Assembly (NCBI GenBank): GCA_012295275.1
Contig: CM022665.1
Coordinates: 37,599,933-37,663,932, forward strand
Source of the DNA: Chrysomallon squamiferum
Lineage: Eukaryota; Mollusca; Gastropoda; Neomphalida; Peltospiridae
Direction: 5' to 3'
Length of the DNA: 64,000 bases
The position numbers and the translations under genes are program-made. The notes beneath the pieces are model-generated. The model was not told where the DNA came from, did no database searches, and saw only the letters and a program-made list of their open reading frames with translations. Positions 25,601 through 36,996 of the stretch are shown here, in pieces. The number at the start of each line of letters is the position of its first letter. Within the stretch, counting starts at the first letter, position 1.

Positions 25601-28600
25601 AATGGGTGGAAATTCAAAAATTGAGCAACTGTTCTAAAAACAAAAATAAGACAAAGTATTAGCAATCATCTCAAATGTAAATTCTTTAGTATTACTTTAT
25701 TTGTTATGATTTTTTAAAAGTTTAAATGAAGTTAGCTGATGTTCAAAAACAAAATCAAAGTAAGATTAACAAACAGAAAATAAGCTTGATGTAAGTTCAG
25801 TAAATTGAAATACAGTGGAACCTCATGTTATGAACTTAATTCATTCCAGAACTCAGTTAGTAAACAGAAGTGATGTCAGACACATGAACGTCACTCTCGT
25901 GTTTTGCAATTATTTATTTCTTAACCTCTACTGTGATACGTTTACACTTTCCACCAGTATTATCACTTTCACTTTTTGTTGTCTTGGGCACTACATTGGT
26001 ATAATAAAAAAAAAATACATATAAAAGCAGCAACCCTTTAAAAAATGCGAGTGCACAATCTCAATGCTGCAAAAGCTATTGAGCTGCAACTGCGTATCGA
26101 AGACTAAAGGCCCTAATTCATGATATATATTTGCTACAGGGCAAGCCTATAATCCTTACTTTGACCTTGGTTTTGATGTAAGCATCTATTCTTGTCTTTA
26201 CTAGATGTTGATGTCAAAAGAAGGCTTGTCGTGGCACATCAATGTAATTTGTAACTCAGGACATTATTCGTAAACCAAGACAAAAACTGCCCCAGATCAC
26301 ACTTCATAATCCAATGCATTCATAACCTGAGGTTCCACTGTATGATTAACTGTTTAAACTCCATCTCCCAATATAATCAAAAGTATATTTACCATGTCCC
26401 AGCATATAGCCTGCCAGTGTTACCTGTAGCACACCAAACTTGTGACCAAAGAACACTATTATTAGGAGGCATGCTAACTGCATTGTTGGGCCATATATAT
26501 GTTCAATGTCATATTTCCCAGCTTTTGTGTTAATTTAAAAATGGCAAAAGGTTAAACTCCAGAGTTTCTAATAAACAAAATATTTTTAAAAAGTAACTTA
26601 CTCTGCCACAGACAAGGTTTATTGTAAACACTATCACTGGCAACACAATAATCAGGACTGCTACACCTATTGTTCCTCCAAATTCGAATTCTGTTGTTAC
26701 AGGTACTTCGCAAGTTTTCTTTTGTCCATCACTATCCTTAGGCTATTCAGATGTATGAAATAAATAAACACATTAAGTTATATATGATCTATAAAATAAA
26801 AATTGTATATTCATAAACAATTATGCACAAAAGGAAACTGAAAATGTGTTTTCATCTTCACTATTTTGTTTCTAACTCATAAAACTTCTCAATAATTAAT
26901 AATTTTCACTGATGGTTGTGTTACTATCTTATTACTTTTCCTTTCTCATCTCTTTGTAGACTTCATCTTCACATTAACAATCAAGCTATCTACTAGCAGA
27001 TAAATATTTAAATATAATTTACTCTCTAGTTTAGACTATAAATATATACTACAGAAACATGGCAAATTATTTTTTCCTAACAATAATTTTGACAATATGT
27101 TCAGATTCCAGGACATGCTATTAGTTTAATAATCAAGAAACTAATCAGACAGGAACAGCCCTACTGCTTTCAAAAGTGGATTAATTGGGATATTCAGGAA
27201 GCAAGTGCCAAGCCAGCTTGAAAGAACTGCAGTGAAGAATTGTTGAAATATCTGTGAAAACTTTAAGTTTTTAAAGAAAAGAAAAGCAAAACAATGTTCT
27301 ACATAAGTTACACATGCAAAGGAGAGTATATTTAAAATAATGAAATTTGTCTGGTTACAAGGAAGAGAACTATTTTACCAAACAACAGATGTTAAATCTT
27401 CTTTGTGCAAGCAATTTAACATTGATGAAGATTAGCCAAGCAATCAAAGCCTGTCTGAAGAACACACAAAATTTTATAGACATACTTCTCTTTCTCTTAT
27501 TTCTTGTTTTCTGATTGACATCTTGGCAGTGTTACCTTTGCCTCTTTCAGTAAATCTTGAAACGATCTTTCACTTTCAGGGCTTGATTTTCTACTTCTTG
27601 ATCGGGACAAACTTCGGTATCTAGCTCTTTTGATTTTTGGAGAACAACTTCTTCCACAACTATCTCTGCTGAATGTTCGACAACCATATCTCTAGAAAAA
27701 GAAAAACAGTACTTTCTCACTACTAATAAACATCTGTGCTATACCGATTTAAACACTATATGTATAAATTTTGGTGGCTGAATGTTATAGCTGTGATTCA
27801 GTTATAAGAAACTCTTCTAAATTATAAATAGTGGGTTATCATAATGTAAAAATAGGAATAGACAACTTGTATTAACATTTTCTTTTATAATTAAATTAGC
27901 CAAGACACACCCACAATGCTTCCAAATAAAAAAACACCAATAAAATAACTGATAATGATAATGCTCTTTGTGCAAAGCCAAGAAAAGAAATCAAAACCAA
28001 AAAAAAAGAAAAGAAAAAAATAATAATTTTAACAAATAATTATCTTTGTTGATTTCCTCCACAGATGCCAAACTGAATTTTTTTTCCCTCCAATAAACCT
28101 TTAGAAAACCCTCTTTAGACCAATGATGGAGATCTGAATATTAATAAAATTTTGATAGGTGGTTGTTAACCAATCTCAATCTAATTTATTGCTAATCTGT
28201 TCAAACAGAAATAATCCTGCAGTTCTTTACTACCCATTTACTATTAATAATAATGAAGTTGCTAAAACCTTGCTGAAGCATGTATCATGAACATATTCCA
28301 TGTGTCATCTTACATTTAAATTATAAATATCGGCCTAGAATTCTTTTCAAACTTAACCATTGTTTAAAATAATAATAATTTTTAAAATGTGTAAAATAAT
28401 AACAGTCTGGTGTAATAACAATCTGCTATACTGATTAAATCTTATTTTATTTATTTCTCATTACCAAATGAATGATTTTTTTATTACTTCATTAAATGAG
28501 TTTGCCCTCATTCAATTGATGAAATATTTGATTTTTTTAGATTCTATTTTTGAGAAACCAACAATCAGTCACCAAGTAGTATTAACTGCTAATCTTATGT

Positions 28601-31556
28601 GCATGTTTTAATAAATGAATTATTTGATTAGGTTAGTTTAAAAAGTCAAACCTTCAGTTATTATTTGGAATATTTAATACATTTTATTTTATTTATGCAT
28701 TACTTATTTTATTATTATTATTTTTTTTTTTTTTTTTTTTTTCATTAATTCTTTGGAATTTCATAACGTTCTGTGTGAATTGTACCGTGAATTCACATTT
28801 CAATTACGAGTTCTGTAATAGCCATTATTTTTTGTATATTCCGAATGGTCAGGATGTTATTTAATTTAATTTATGAAGTAACCTAATCAAATATTTCATC
28901 TATTAAAAATATATTATTATAAGAAAAAAAATCAAGATGATCTGGTCAGTGAGCAGCGTTTTATACTCTAACAAAATTAAACTGTCCTGTCCGTAACTTA
29001 CCAATTCGAACAAAGTAACCTTTAACCCCTAGATCACACTATTCAGTATACCCAATATAACTGTTTGTACTGTTTGTACGTTACATCGAATACGCACCGT
29101 CCCCGCCAAATTTTGAAAAGGAAAGTTTCTTATTGTTATCAAACTTTTTCTTCTTTCTTCTTCTTTTTAAAGTGTTGTCGACATTCGTAAATAATCTGGA
29201 GTATTCTGGGACCAAAAATATATTATCGTAATACTTAGTAATCTTCAGTTTTATTTATTTATATTATTTTGACGACTTACCAGATATTCTTACCGAACGA
29301 TGATACGCCAAATAAACCGGTCTATTTTTAATTTCATATAAAATGTAAAAAGATCGCACAACTGGGAAGTGACAGATTTTTATATTTATAGTTGTACAGA
29401 TTTTTTAAAAGAGTCACGTAATCAGTCCTTCAGAATTTAACATTAATATTGGTGCTTAATTATGACTCTAATATTTACAAAATGAAAAATCATATTTACT
29501 ATATTTCATCAAAGAATTTTTTTTTCGTTTTAAAAAAAAAAAAAAAAAAAAAAATTGATTATGCTGTTATTATTTAATAGTGTGTTTGTGGTATTATTTT
29601 GCAGTGGGGTGTACCGCTACCGAGGGTTTTTTCGGACTCTACTTGGTATGAAAAATCGCTGCTAAATATTGAAAACAAAAAGGTCGCTGTGGTTTACCCA
29701 ACGACCGTGTATGGATTGAAGGACATATCCCATGCTTTGTGGACAGTCGTGTACCAAGGAAACAATTTTTGTATACGATAAATTATGTTAATATGTATAC
29801 ATAATGATGTAATGCACACACGATAAATTTATTGCACGTGAAAAGGAACTGATGGGTGAATCTCCCTTGATGTTTTTGGAGTAATTGTTCTTGTATTGGA
29901 TAACATTAGTAGTATTCATTAAACAGAAAAAAATAAACAAATATCGCCAAGTATTTTAATCATAACAGTGCTAGATTTCAAAAATAATATAATTTCTTGA
30001 TTTTTTTTTTCAGTGTGTGTATGTTACAATATACAATTAAATATTAAAAATATAAAAATCTTTAAGAATTTCTATAGTGCATTCAATTTTGAGTCTCATT
30101 ATGTACTGATTGTGTGCACTGATAACAGTTGTACTTGAATGCATTTTCTACTACTTACTGGTGTGGTTATGGATCTAAACAGTTCTTGAATTGGTAGTAT
30201 AGCATAAAATAGAGTACAGTGGAAAGTAAAATTTAATTAACTGGCAACGTCAATGTAGTAGTCTTATATTACCTTTATTTATTTGAACTAGCTACAAAAA
30301 ATGTTTTTATTAAAGAAGAATATACTGTAATTTATACCTTAAACAGTTAAAGGAAAATAAACAGTATGAGTTAAGACATATTTAAAACAAAAATTTTGAA
30401 AAAAGTCCACATGTCTGACATGAATATTCTGACTGGTGTCATGTTCACTATCATCTATACCGGTCATTCTCTATAGAGGCAATATGTCCACGTTGTTTGA
30501 CAGGGCCTTGGAACCTGAAAAAACTAAAAGGCTGTGGCCACAAAAAGATTGAGAATGGTTATCTATGCTTCTTACCGGTTTTGTGTTGCTATTAGGTTTG
30601 GCATAACTGTAACAGAAAAGCTTCTGAACCGACAGAACCAGTGAGACTTTAGTAATATTCAAACAGTTTAAAGCCTGACTTTCAAAACAGTTCTTGGAAA
30701 TAGTGAAGAAAGTTGTCTAATGATATGTATCTAAATGTGCTTATTTTCTGACATACAGTTTAAAATTTATTTCACATATGGCAAGATTTTTTTATATGAA
30801 TTACACCTATCATGTTTTGATGTAATAAATATTAACATTTTATTTCTATTTTTTTATTTTTCATTTATTTTTTATTTAATTATTATTATTATTTTTTTAG
30901 ATTAATAGTATGCTTATCATATCTGTTCTAGTTGTAATTTAAATTTTTCAGTTAAATATAATGGGTGGTTGCATTGAATATCAAACAGGAAAAGCATAAA
31001 ACACAGTAATTAGAATGAAGAGGTAAAAATATTCAACTGGTTTTGTTGTTTGAACTGACTGAAAACTGTACTGAAAATGATTTGGTATGAAGGTCTAATA
31101 AATACTGTGTTTTGTTTTGTGCAATGCTCTTCTTGTTAATAGAATATTTACAAATTAAGGGAAAAAAATTTCATCCAGCATGGATTAGCTCTTTGTATGA
31201 AAGTCTACACACAAAAAACACATTCAAGTAAAATAATTTTAACTGAATTTTGCTATTCTTTTTCCATTTTATATAATTATATAACCATTTCTATTTGTAC
31301 AGGTTTATGTTATTCAGTGATAACCTGCAGATAATGAATAAGACACTTTTAAATATTTTAATAGAAAAAAAAATAAAAAATAAAACAAGTACCAAAATAA
31401 CTTCACATGTTATTTGAATTTCATTTAAAAATATAATTACAATTTTTTAAATATTTCAATCACATTTAACTTCAACACCAAAAGAAACAGAAAATTAAAA
31501 AATCAACTGCATGAAATTAAAAATAAAATCATTACCTTGTGAAAGGGAAATGGCAT
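22693..31556 (-). CDS. LBR: Lamin B receptor / delta(14)-sterol reductase, 10 coding exons
   Basis: Inner nuclear membrane protein that tethers heterochromatin and reduces the sterol C14-C15 double bond. Coding exons in transcript order: 31556-31536 (MPFPFHK only; the exon itself begins at 31587), 27691-27536, 26742-26602, 25633-25450, 25165-24971, 24678-24455, 24251-24083, 23693-23613, 23322-23200, 22850-22693. Total 483 aa. Residues 8-59 are an RS-type domain ([15 protein letters not shown]), then FEFGGTIG, the first membrane segment and the conserved reductase core: [80 protein letters not shown], ending KYRIFPYIY. The RS region favours LBR over TM7SF2, although NSG resembles TM7SF2; the gene may predate that duplication. 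Human LBR (615 aa) has an N-terminal Tudor domain that I cannot find. The first coding exon is inferred from splice signals and phase and is less certain than the rest. Confidence 0.93.
25813..26340. mobile_element. 528-bp MITE with TA target site in LBR intron
   Basis: The ends are inverted repeats. The left end is CAGTGGAACCTCATGTTATG; the right end, reverse-complemented, is CAGTGGAACCTCAGGTTATG. They match at 21 of 22 terminal positions, and a TA dinucleotide flanks each side. TA duplication and CAGTGGAACCTC ends are typical of pogo/Tigger-like Tc1-mariner elements. No transposase frame is present, so it is a non-autonomous copy. It lies in the intron between LBR coding exons 3 and 4. Confidence 0.88.
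27692..31535 (-). other. Large first coding intron of LBR, including an unassigned open frame
   Basis: 3.8 kb between the short start exon and the RS exon. Both bordering junctions are phase 0, so a phase 0-0 cassette exon could be hidden here. I found no Tudor-like exon. A CpG-bearing stretch at 29030-29110 is followed by a good minus-strand donor (GGTAAG reading, 29001-28996) and could be an alternative first exon. Confidence 0.4.
29605..29781 (+). other. Unassigned plus-strand open frame behind an acceptor-like site
   Basis: A TTATTTTGCAG acceptor-like sequence ends at about 29604 and is followed by about 58 codons (beginning WGVPLPRVF, ending NNFCIR) to a TAA. The stretch is richer in CpG and less biased than its surroundings, which is unusual for intron sequence. 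I do not recognise the protein. It could be a transposon remnant, a terminal exon of an unknown gene nested in the LBR intron, or chance. No upstream exon was identified. Confidence 0.2.
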
Positions 31557-31642
31557 ATTCCACTCTTCAGATATCAATAATTAAATTCTAAAATATTTTA
31601 AAAGAAAGAAAAAAGAAAACAAATCTATTAATTAAGGTCTAC

Positions 31643-31708
31643 TGATAATAATAATAATTATTATTATTATTATTATTATTGTTGTTGTTGTTGTTGTTGT
31701 TGTTGTTA
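31643..31708 (+). repeat. Compound (ATA)n(ATT)n(GTT)n microsatellite
   Basis: Three trinucleotide arrays run into one another without interruption, upstream of the inferred LBR start exon on the minus strand. Confidence 0.9.
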
Positions 31709-32100
31709 ACACAGAAATACACTTAACATTCCAAATTTCTTTTGAATGGACGCCTGCTGACAAATGAAAATGTTGTGTATCTTAATTCAAATTAATTTTC
31801 AGTAATATTGTGCCCCAAAACATGTCCTCAAGCATATGATGATGCATGTATCTAACCTAAATAACAAAAAAATATATATATTTGGCCAATAATAAGCAAC
31901 TACAAATCAAAATTCAAATACCGCCCAAGTAATCTGATTTTGTGGGTCGTTCTTTAAACCTGTTATCTCCCCCCATTATGAATGAAACTTATATTAAAAT
32001 CAAAATGTAAACAGTTAAAATATATATTAATTATAATTTCCATGAAACTTAAAATAAAACATTAAAAAAAAAAAAAAAAAAATTAAATTTCCTAACTTAC

Positions 32101-32260
32101 AATAATTTACTGCACACGAAAAGTCGCCGAACGCTTGGCGGGCTAAATTCTGATGCATTCTGATTGGATCTTCTTATGACGTAATGAAGAAAGCGCGAAA
32201 AAAAAAGTGACCAATGCAACTGCTTTGTTTCCTTCTTCTTGTTATTAATTTAAAAGTTAT
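32101..32260 (-). promoter_or_regulatory. Probable LBR promoter and 5' untranslated exon
   Basis: On the minus strand a donor (ATT|GTAAGT) ends an exon at 32101, and the next acceptor (TTCTTTTAAAATATTTTAG) opens the LBR start exon at 31587. Just upstream lie GCGCGAAA (32193-32200, E2F-like on the minus strand), TGACGTAA (32177-32184, CRE/ATF-like) and ATTGG (32163-32167, an inverted CCAAT box), in a CpG-containing island. A 19-codon upstream ORF starts at 32158 and is closed by TAA formed across the splice junction. Assignment rests on splice signals and position. Confidence 0.5.
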
Positions 32261-32517
32261 TACGCATTTGTTTTTCTAATGGTTGGATATTTTAGTTTTA
32301 AATATACAAAAGTTAATTTCAATCAATCATTAGCGAGCGTCTGAATATTTATATTCTGTTATATAAAGTATTATATAAACTATGTTATTCGCTTTCAGTC
32401 AACGAAATGCTACAAAATTTCATCACAATTATTGACCTTGAACCGCAAATTTATTGACGTAAATTTAATGTCACCGTCACAGTTAATGAGATTTTCAATG
32501 ATTATATTTTTTATATC

Positions 32518-32518
<1 letters not shown>

Positions 32519-32573
<55 letters not shown>
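32519..32573 (+). repeat. (ATT)n microsatellite
   Basis: About 18 uninterrupted ATT units. Two long A runs follow at 32663-32682 and 32725-32756. The open frames of repeated Tyr or Phe residues here are only translations of this repeat. Confidence 0.95.
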
Positions 32574-32725
32574 TTAAATTGATTTATTTGTTTTGCTTAT
32601 ATCTTCCTTGCAGTCATCCAAGAGAAAAGACCTAATTATTGAAAATGAATGTCTCTGGTTAAGAAAAAAAAAAAAAAAAAAATGTGAAGTTAATATAAAA
32701 ATATAAAATGAAATGAAATTAAATG

Positions 32726-32760
<35 letters not shown>

Positions 32761-34507
32761 TAAATAAAATAGTATAAGATCAGGTTTTCAAAATGATGCA
32801 CCAAATACATTTAGTGAATGCTAAGCATGATGACTATTTATTTATTTCATTTTTAACCTATTTATTTATTTATTTATTATTCTTTCTTATAAAAGAGTGA
32901 AATTATACGCATGAGATGAAATTTTGAATAATTAGTTCTGACTTGGAGGATGATGAGGAAGATATAAACAAAACAATTAATTAATTAACCAAGACACATA
33001 AATATTCAGTCTGACACAAAGTTGTAATGCCATCATTGAGCATAATGTGATGACATCTGATTGCATTTTACACAATTTACCATTTGAAACTGACTGCTCT
33101 AATTCATTTTTGAGTTCTTCACCTACAACTGTGTGTTTCACTTATATAAAGAATAGGCATAGCCCTGTTACAAACTTTGAAAGAAAAGAGATTGCTGCTG
33201 GTTCCCTGTTGTTGTCAAATTTAAGATATTTCACGAAGTTCTCGAAATATCCAAGGAGATATATTTAACGGCCGAAGCTCATCTAAGAATTTTATTTCTG
33301 ACTGATGCCCTCTGAAGTGTTAAGCTAAGAGCAGCTATTGTTTCTTGTTCTGTATATTTGTTAAGATATATCGATAACAATAATAGCATAAACAGACATA
33401 GTAATAAATCAGATTTGCGCATTAAAATGGCATAGAACGCTACCTTAGTTTTCTGGTTCCTAAGAATTAGGCCTAGATTGTCGTTCAACGGACATCTACA
33501 AATATTCACAAGCATAACATTTTATATATTTATGTTCTATTATTACGAAAAAAAAGTATGGTTCTGTAAAAATTCAATACAATGTCCACATCGAAGATTG
33601 ATCCAGCTGCGATCATGCATCAGAAGCGCGGGGTTCAGTGATTCCCAAGATATATTATGGCAAAATGCCATTATTTTAAACTTTTTTATGACTTCAATTA
33701 TTTAAGGTAAAATTAAACATTGTTAGAGGGTATTAACCTTCCAAATAGCTATAATCCAGTTAATTCTGAGTATATTCTTAAAAGATAAAGTAGTAGCTGA
33801 ATGGATTTTTCAAATGGTCTAAAATAAACAGAAATACGACGGAGATAGCTTTAGTAATATTCATAGTCCTCTCTCTGTCTATATATATATATATTAATAA
33901 ATATAACATTATTTAATATATATAATAAATATCACATTCAGGAAGAAAATAACAACCTATGTAGGTACCTTAGGGCAATCACATTAGCCTATAAGTGGAT
34001 TTCGTAGCTTTGTAAAAATTAACATTTAAAAACGCGATACAAATAGCGCTTACGTTTTACGGGGTCTCACAGAATTTCAAGTGACAAAGTACAAGGCACG
34101 AGCATTTTAATATTATAATCTGCGTTAAAAGCGAGTCATTTTACGAATAATATATATACGCAGACATTTGCTGAAACATTGCCAATTACGATAAATATTT
34201 TAATCTTTTTTTTTTCTATAAATGTTTTATTTTAACTATTCGAAGTTTATCTTTTGTTTTCAGTATTGAAAATAAGTGTTGCAAAATTAATATTTTTTTT
34301 TTATTCAGCTTTTCGTTATTTTTTTTAATTAAACATGAATAAAATATCTGTACTTAATCGCTTTACTGGTTTTGTAGTAACGTAAACAAACACAAAAATT
34401 TATATATTTTCAATAATTTATTTCATTAAATTCAATAAAAGTATAATCAGCATACAGTTTAGAAACTTTTCTCAGCCCTTCTGTTAGTGATTTACGCTGT
34501 CTCAACT
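32574..34507. other. Intergenic sequence, no gene seen
   Basis: AT-rich sequence with A runs and (TA)n near 33882-33896. Open frames are under 80 codons and unlike any family I know. A slightly GC-richer patch near 33580-33660 has no clear RNA fold or coding content. Confidence 0.45.
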
Positions 34508-34515
34508 CTTTAAAG

Positions 34516-35510
34516 CAGTGGTTCTCAAACTTTTTGAAGTCAGGGCACACTTCAAGCCATACAAAAAAATTGCGGGCACACTACACACAAAACGCAAAGA
34601 AATATAATGCAAAATGGAAGAAAATACAGAAATAACTGAAAGAAGGATATTGCTGCTGAATCGATTGCGGAGCAGGCTGCCGAGGTTTCTATCCTCATTG
34701 TCTACATCTATGTCAGAGTCTTCATAATTTCGCGTATAAACGGTTCTCATCTGGAATCTGTACCGTTTGTTTTTCTTCTCTGAGAGATGTTCACTGATAT
34801 ATTTAGAATTACCGCCCTTGTGTGAGAGATGTTCACGGATATATTTAGTTACTGCCCTTGTGTGAGAAATGTTCACTGATATATTTAGAATTACCGCCCT
34901 TGTGTGAGAGATGTTCACTGATATACTTAGAGATACTGCCCTTGTGCGAGTATATACCTTTATTCATCATCTATTTTGTGCTGATGAGAAGTATGAGCCT
35001 AACGTGTTTTGGCAATTTCTTCAAAAATATTGTAATATGAAATACAAAGCAATGGACTGTCAAAATGTCAAAAAACTGTCCAAAGGCTATATTTTTAATG
35101 GTGTGCATTGTGCAGTGAGGGAAAACGTTTATCAATCATTTGCTTTTAACAAATGTAACACTATAATAGGCTAAAATTCCATAAAGTATTAAAGTTTTAG
35201 ATGGGTAGTGACTGTGACAGTGATAGGAATATGTGTCACAAGAAAACTATGGCTATTTATCACCCTATCACTCATACTGTCACTGGTAAATAACCGCGCA
35301 ACACTGAGCAGCCGCGCTAGCTGATCAGCTCATCACGAGTTTACAACGTGTATAAAAAAAATTCCGGGTAACCGGCTATTTCTTACTGGATATCTTTCCG
35401 CTCTTAACATAATCAAATTTTTATCATCGCAAATATCTACCTAGATCCTAGAATTTCGTGGGGCACAGCTAAATACGTCTCCGGGCGCACCCGCTGAGAA
35501 CCACTGCAGT
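34516..35510. mobile_element. hAT-like DNA transposon copy with both terminal inverted repeats
   Basis: The left end is CAGTGGTTCTCAAAC and the right end, reverse-complemented, is CAGTGGTTCTCAGCG. CAGTGGTTCTCA is a standard hAT (Charlie-type) terminus. A GGGCACAC/GGGGCACA motif lies near each end. The flanking 8-mers (CTTTAAAG left, CAGTAGAC right) do not match, so the two ends may not come from a simple single insertion. Open frames inside (minus 34502-34918, plus 34911-35174) show no recognisable transposase. The right 340 bp recurs at 43926-44294. Confidence 0.7.
34781..34948. repeat. Four tandem copies of a 40-42 bp unit inside the hAT element
   Basis: Each unit reads TGAGAGATGTTCACTGATAT and continues to CCCTTGTG. 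Units are 42, 40, 42 and 42 bp. The 42-bp length would encode a 14-residue repeat, but the 40-bp unit breaks the frame. Confidence 0.85.
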
Positions 35511-36241
35511 AGACAGACGCTGAGTCTCCGCCGACTCTGCTGTATTAAGTTCCATCACTGTCACGTGGCCCTAAGTCTATGGTTCAGTGAAAACGCATGA
35601 TCATTTTAAAACTTCTGCTGTCATTACCATTATGAAATTTTGGAAAAATTCCTCTCTTTTATTATTTCTTTTTTTTATTTATTTATTTATTTTTTATTTT
35701 TTATTTTTTGACATTATTAATCATTATACGATCTTAATGATTATGGGCAAGAACAAAAAGAACAAAATGAACAATGTAAACAGTATTATACTTATTTTGA
35801 AGAAACGATTGTAAAACGAAGTAAATATCCGGTTATTAATGAGCATTTACAAATGTCCCTATTGTCACAAATGTTGTGATTTATGTTGGATTATATTTCG
35901 CCATCGAGAATGATATAAATTATTTCAATATTCCATTGCATTTAGTTAAGCATTTCTGATTTTTTTCTTTGTTTATAGTTATTTTATTATTATTTTATTT
36001 CGAGATTACATGCATGTACATGTATCTCAACTAATTGAGAGTATTTGCTAACTTATTTAATGCATTTTAATTCTCACGAATATTATAACAGTAAACCAGA
36101 ATTCCGTTAAATATTATATATATAATAATATATAAATAATATAATAATGGAATAAAATGAAAATAAAACAGTAAAAATAACGCCACACATTTTCGAAAAG
36201 TTGTTTATTCCCGCCCGTCTCCGTCACCTTTCGCCGTTGCT
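35511..36241. other. Spacer, with possible promoter near 36200-36260
   Basis: Mostly AT-rich. The last 60 bases carry several CpGs and a TACGTCAG motif, in contrast to the surroundings, and precede the candidate start codon at 36242. Confidence 0.35.
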
Positions 36242-36920
36242 ATGTCAACATACGTCAGTCTCTTATTAACAAAAATTGGCAATTGGCTTCATTTTGATCT
36301 ACTCCAATTTCTTGTAGTTTTTCTAAGTATAGTAGCTTTTTTCTAAGTTTACACGCATATTTATTATTATTAATTTTCTTACTTTTAAAATTTTAGTCTT
36401 CTTTTTATATTTAGTTTTTTATTATAAAAGGTAAGTACAAGTTGTAGTATCGATTACTGTTTTTGATTAATTTTCTAGCTTTTGATTTAATTATTATATT
36501 TTAATATATCTTAATTGATGATTTTAATTTTTTATTTTAATTCTTTTAATTTCTTATGGCGTGGGAATAATCAGTCAGTGATAAACAGTTTTAACATTTT
36601 AATAACATACTCTTATTTAATATTATAAAATGTACTTGGAGGTAAAACGAATAAGCAAGTTATGTATACATGTGTTATGTACATTGACAACAATATCTAT
36701 TTGCAACATCAAACACAAAAACGTGTGACAAAACAAATATGTAGTACATTTATAACTATAATAATAAACGTTTATTTCAGGATACTTTGTTTGTTATTCT
36801 ATCTAGCAATTAATATTAATATTTATTATCTTTCATAGCACTCAAAGAACACGTCTGAAGTATTATACCAACACATTATATGTATAATATGAATACCTTC
36901 CAAAAAATAGTTAGTGGTAC

Positions 36921-36996
<76 letters not shown>

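Noticed and set aside
33605-33655. tRNA-like B-box (GGGGTTCAGTGATTCCC)
   Set aside because: The flanks do not form a T-arm stem or an acceptor stem, and no A-box is found at the right distance.
34508-35518. Simple 8-bp target-site duplication for the 34516-35510 hAT copy alone
   Set aside because: The flanks CTTTAAAG and CAGTAGAC do not match, so I did not claim a clean single insertion.
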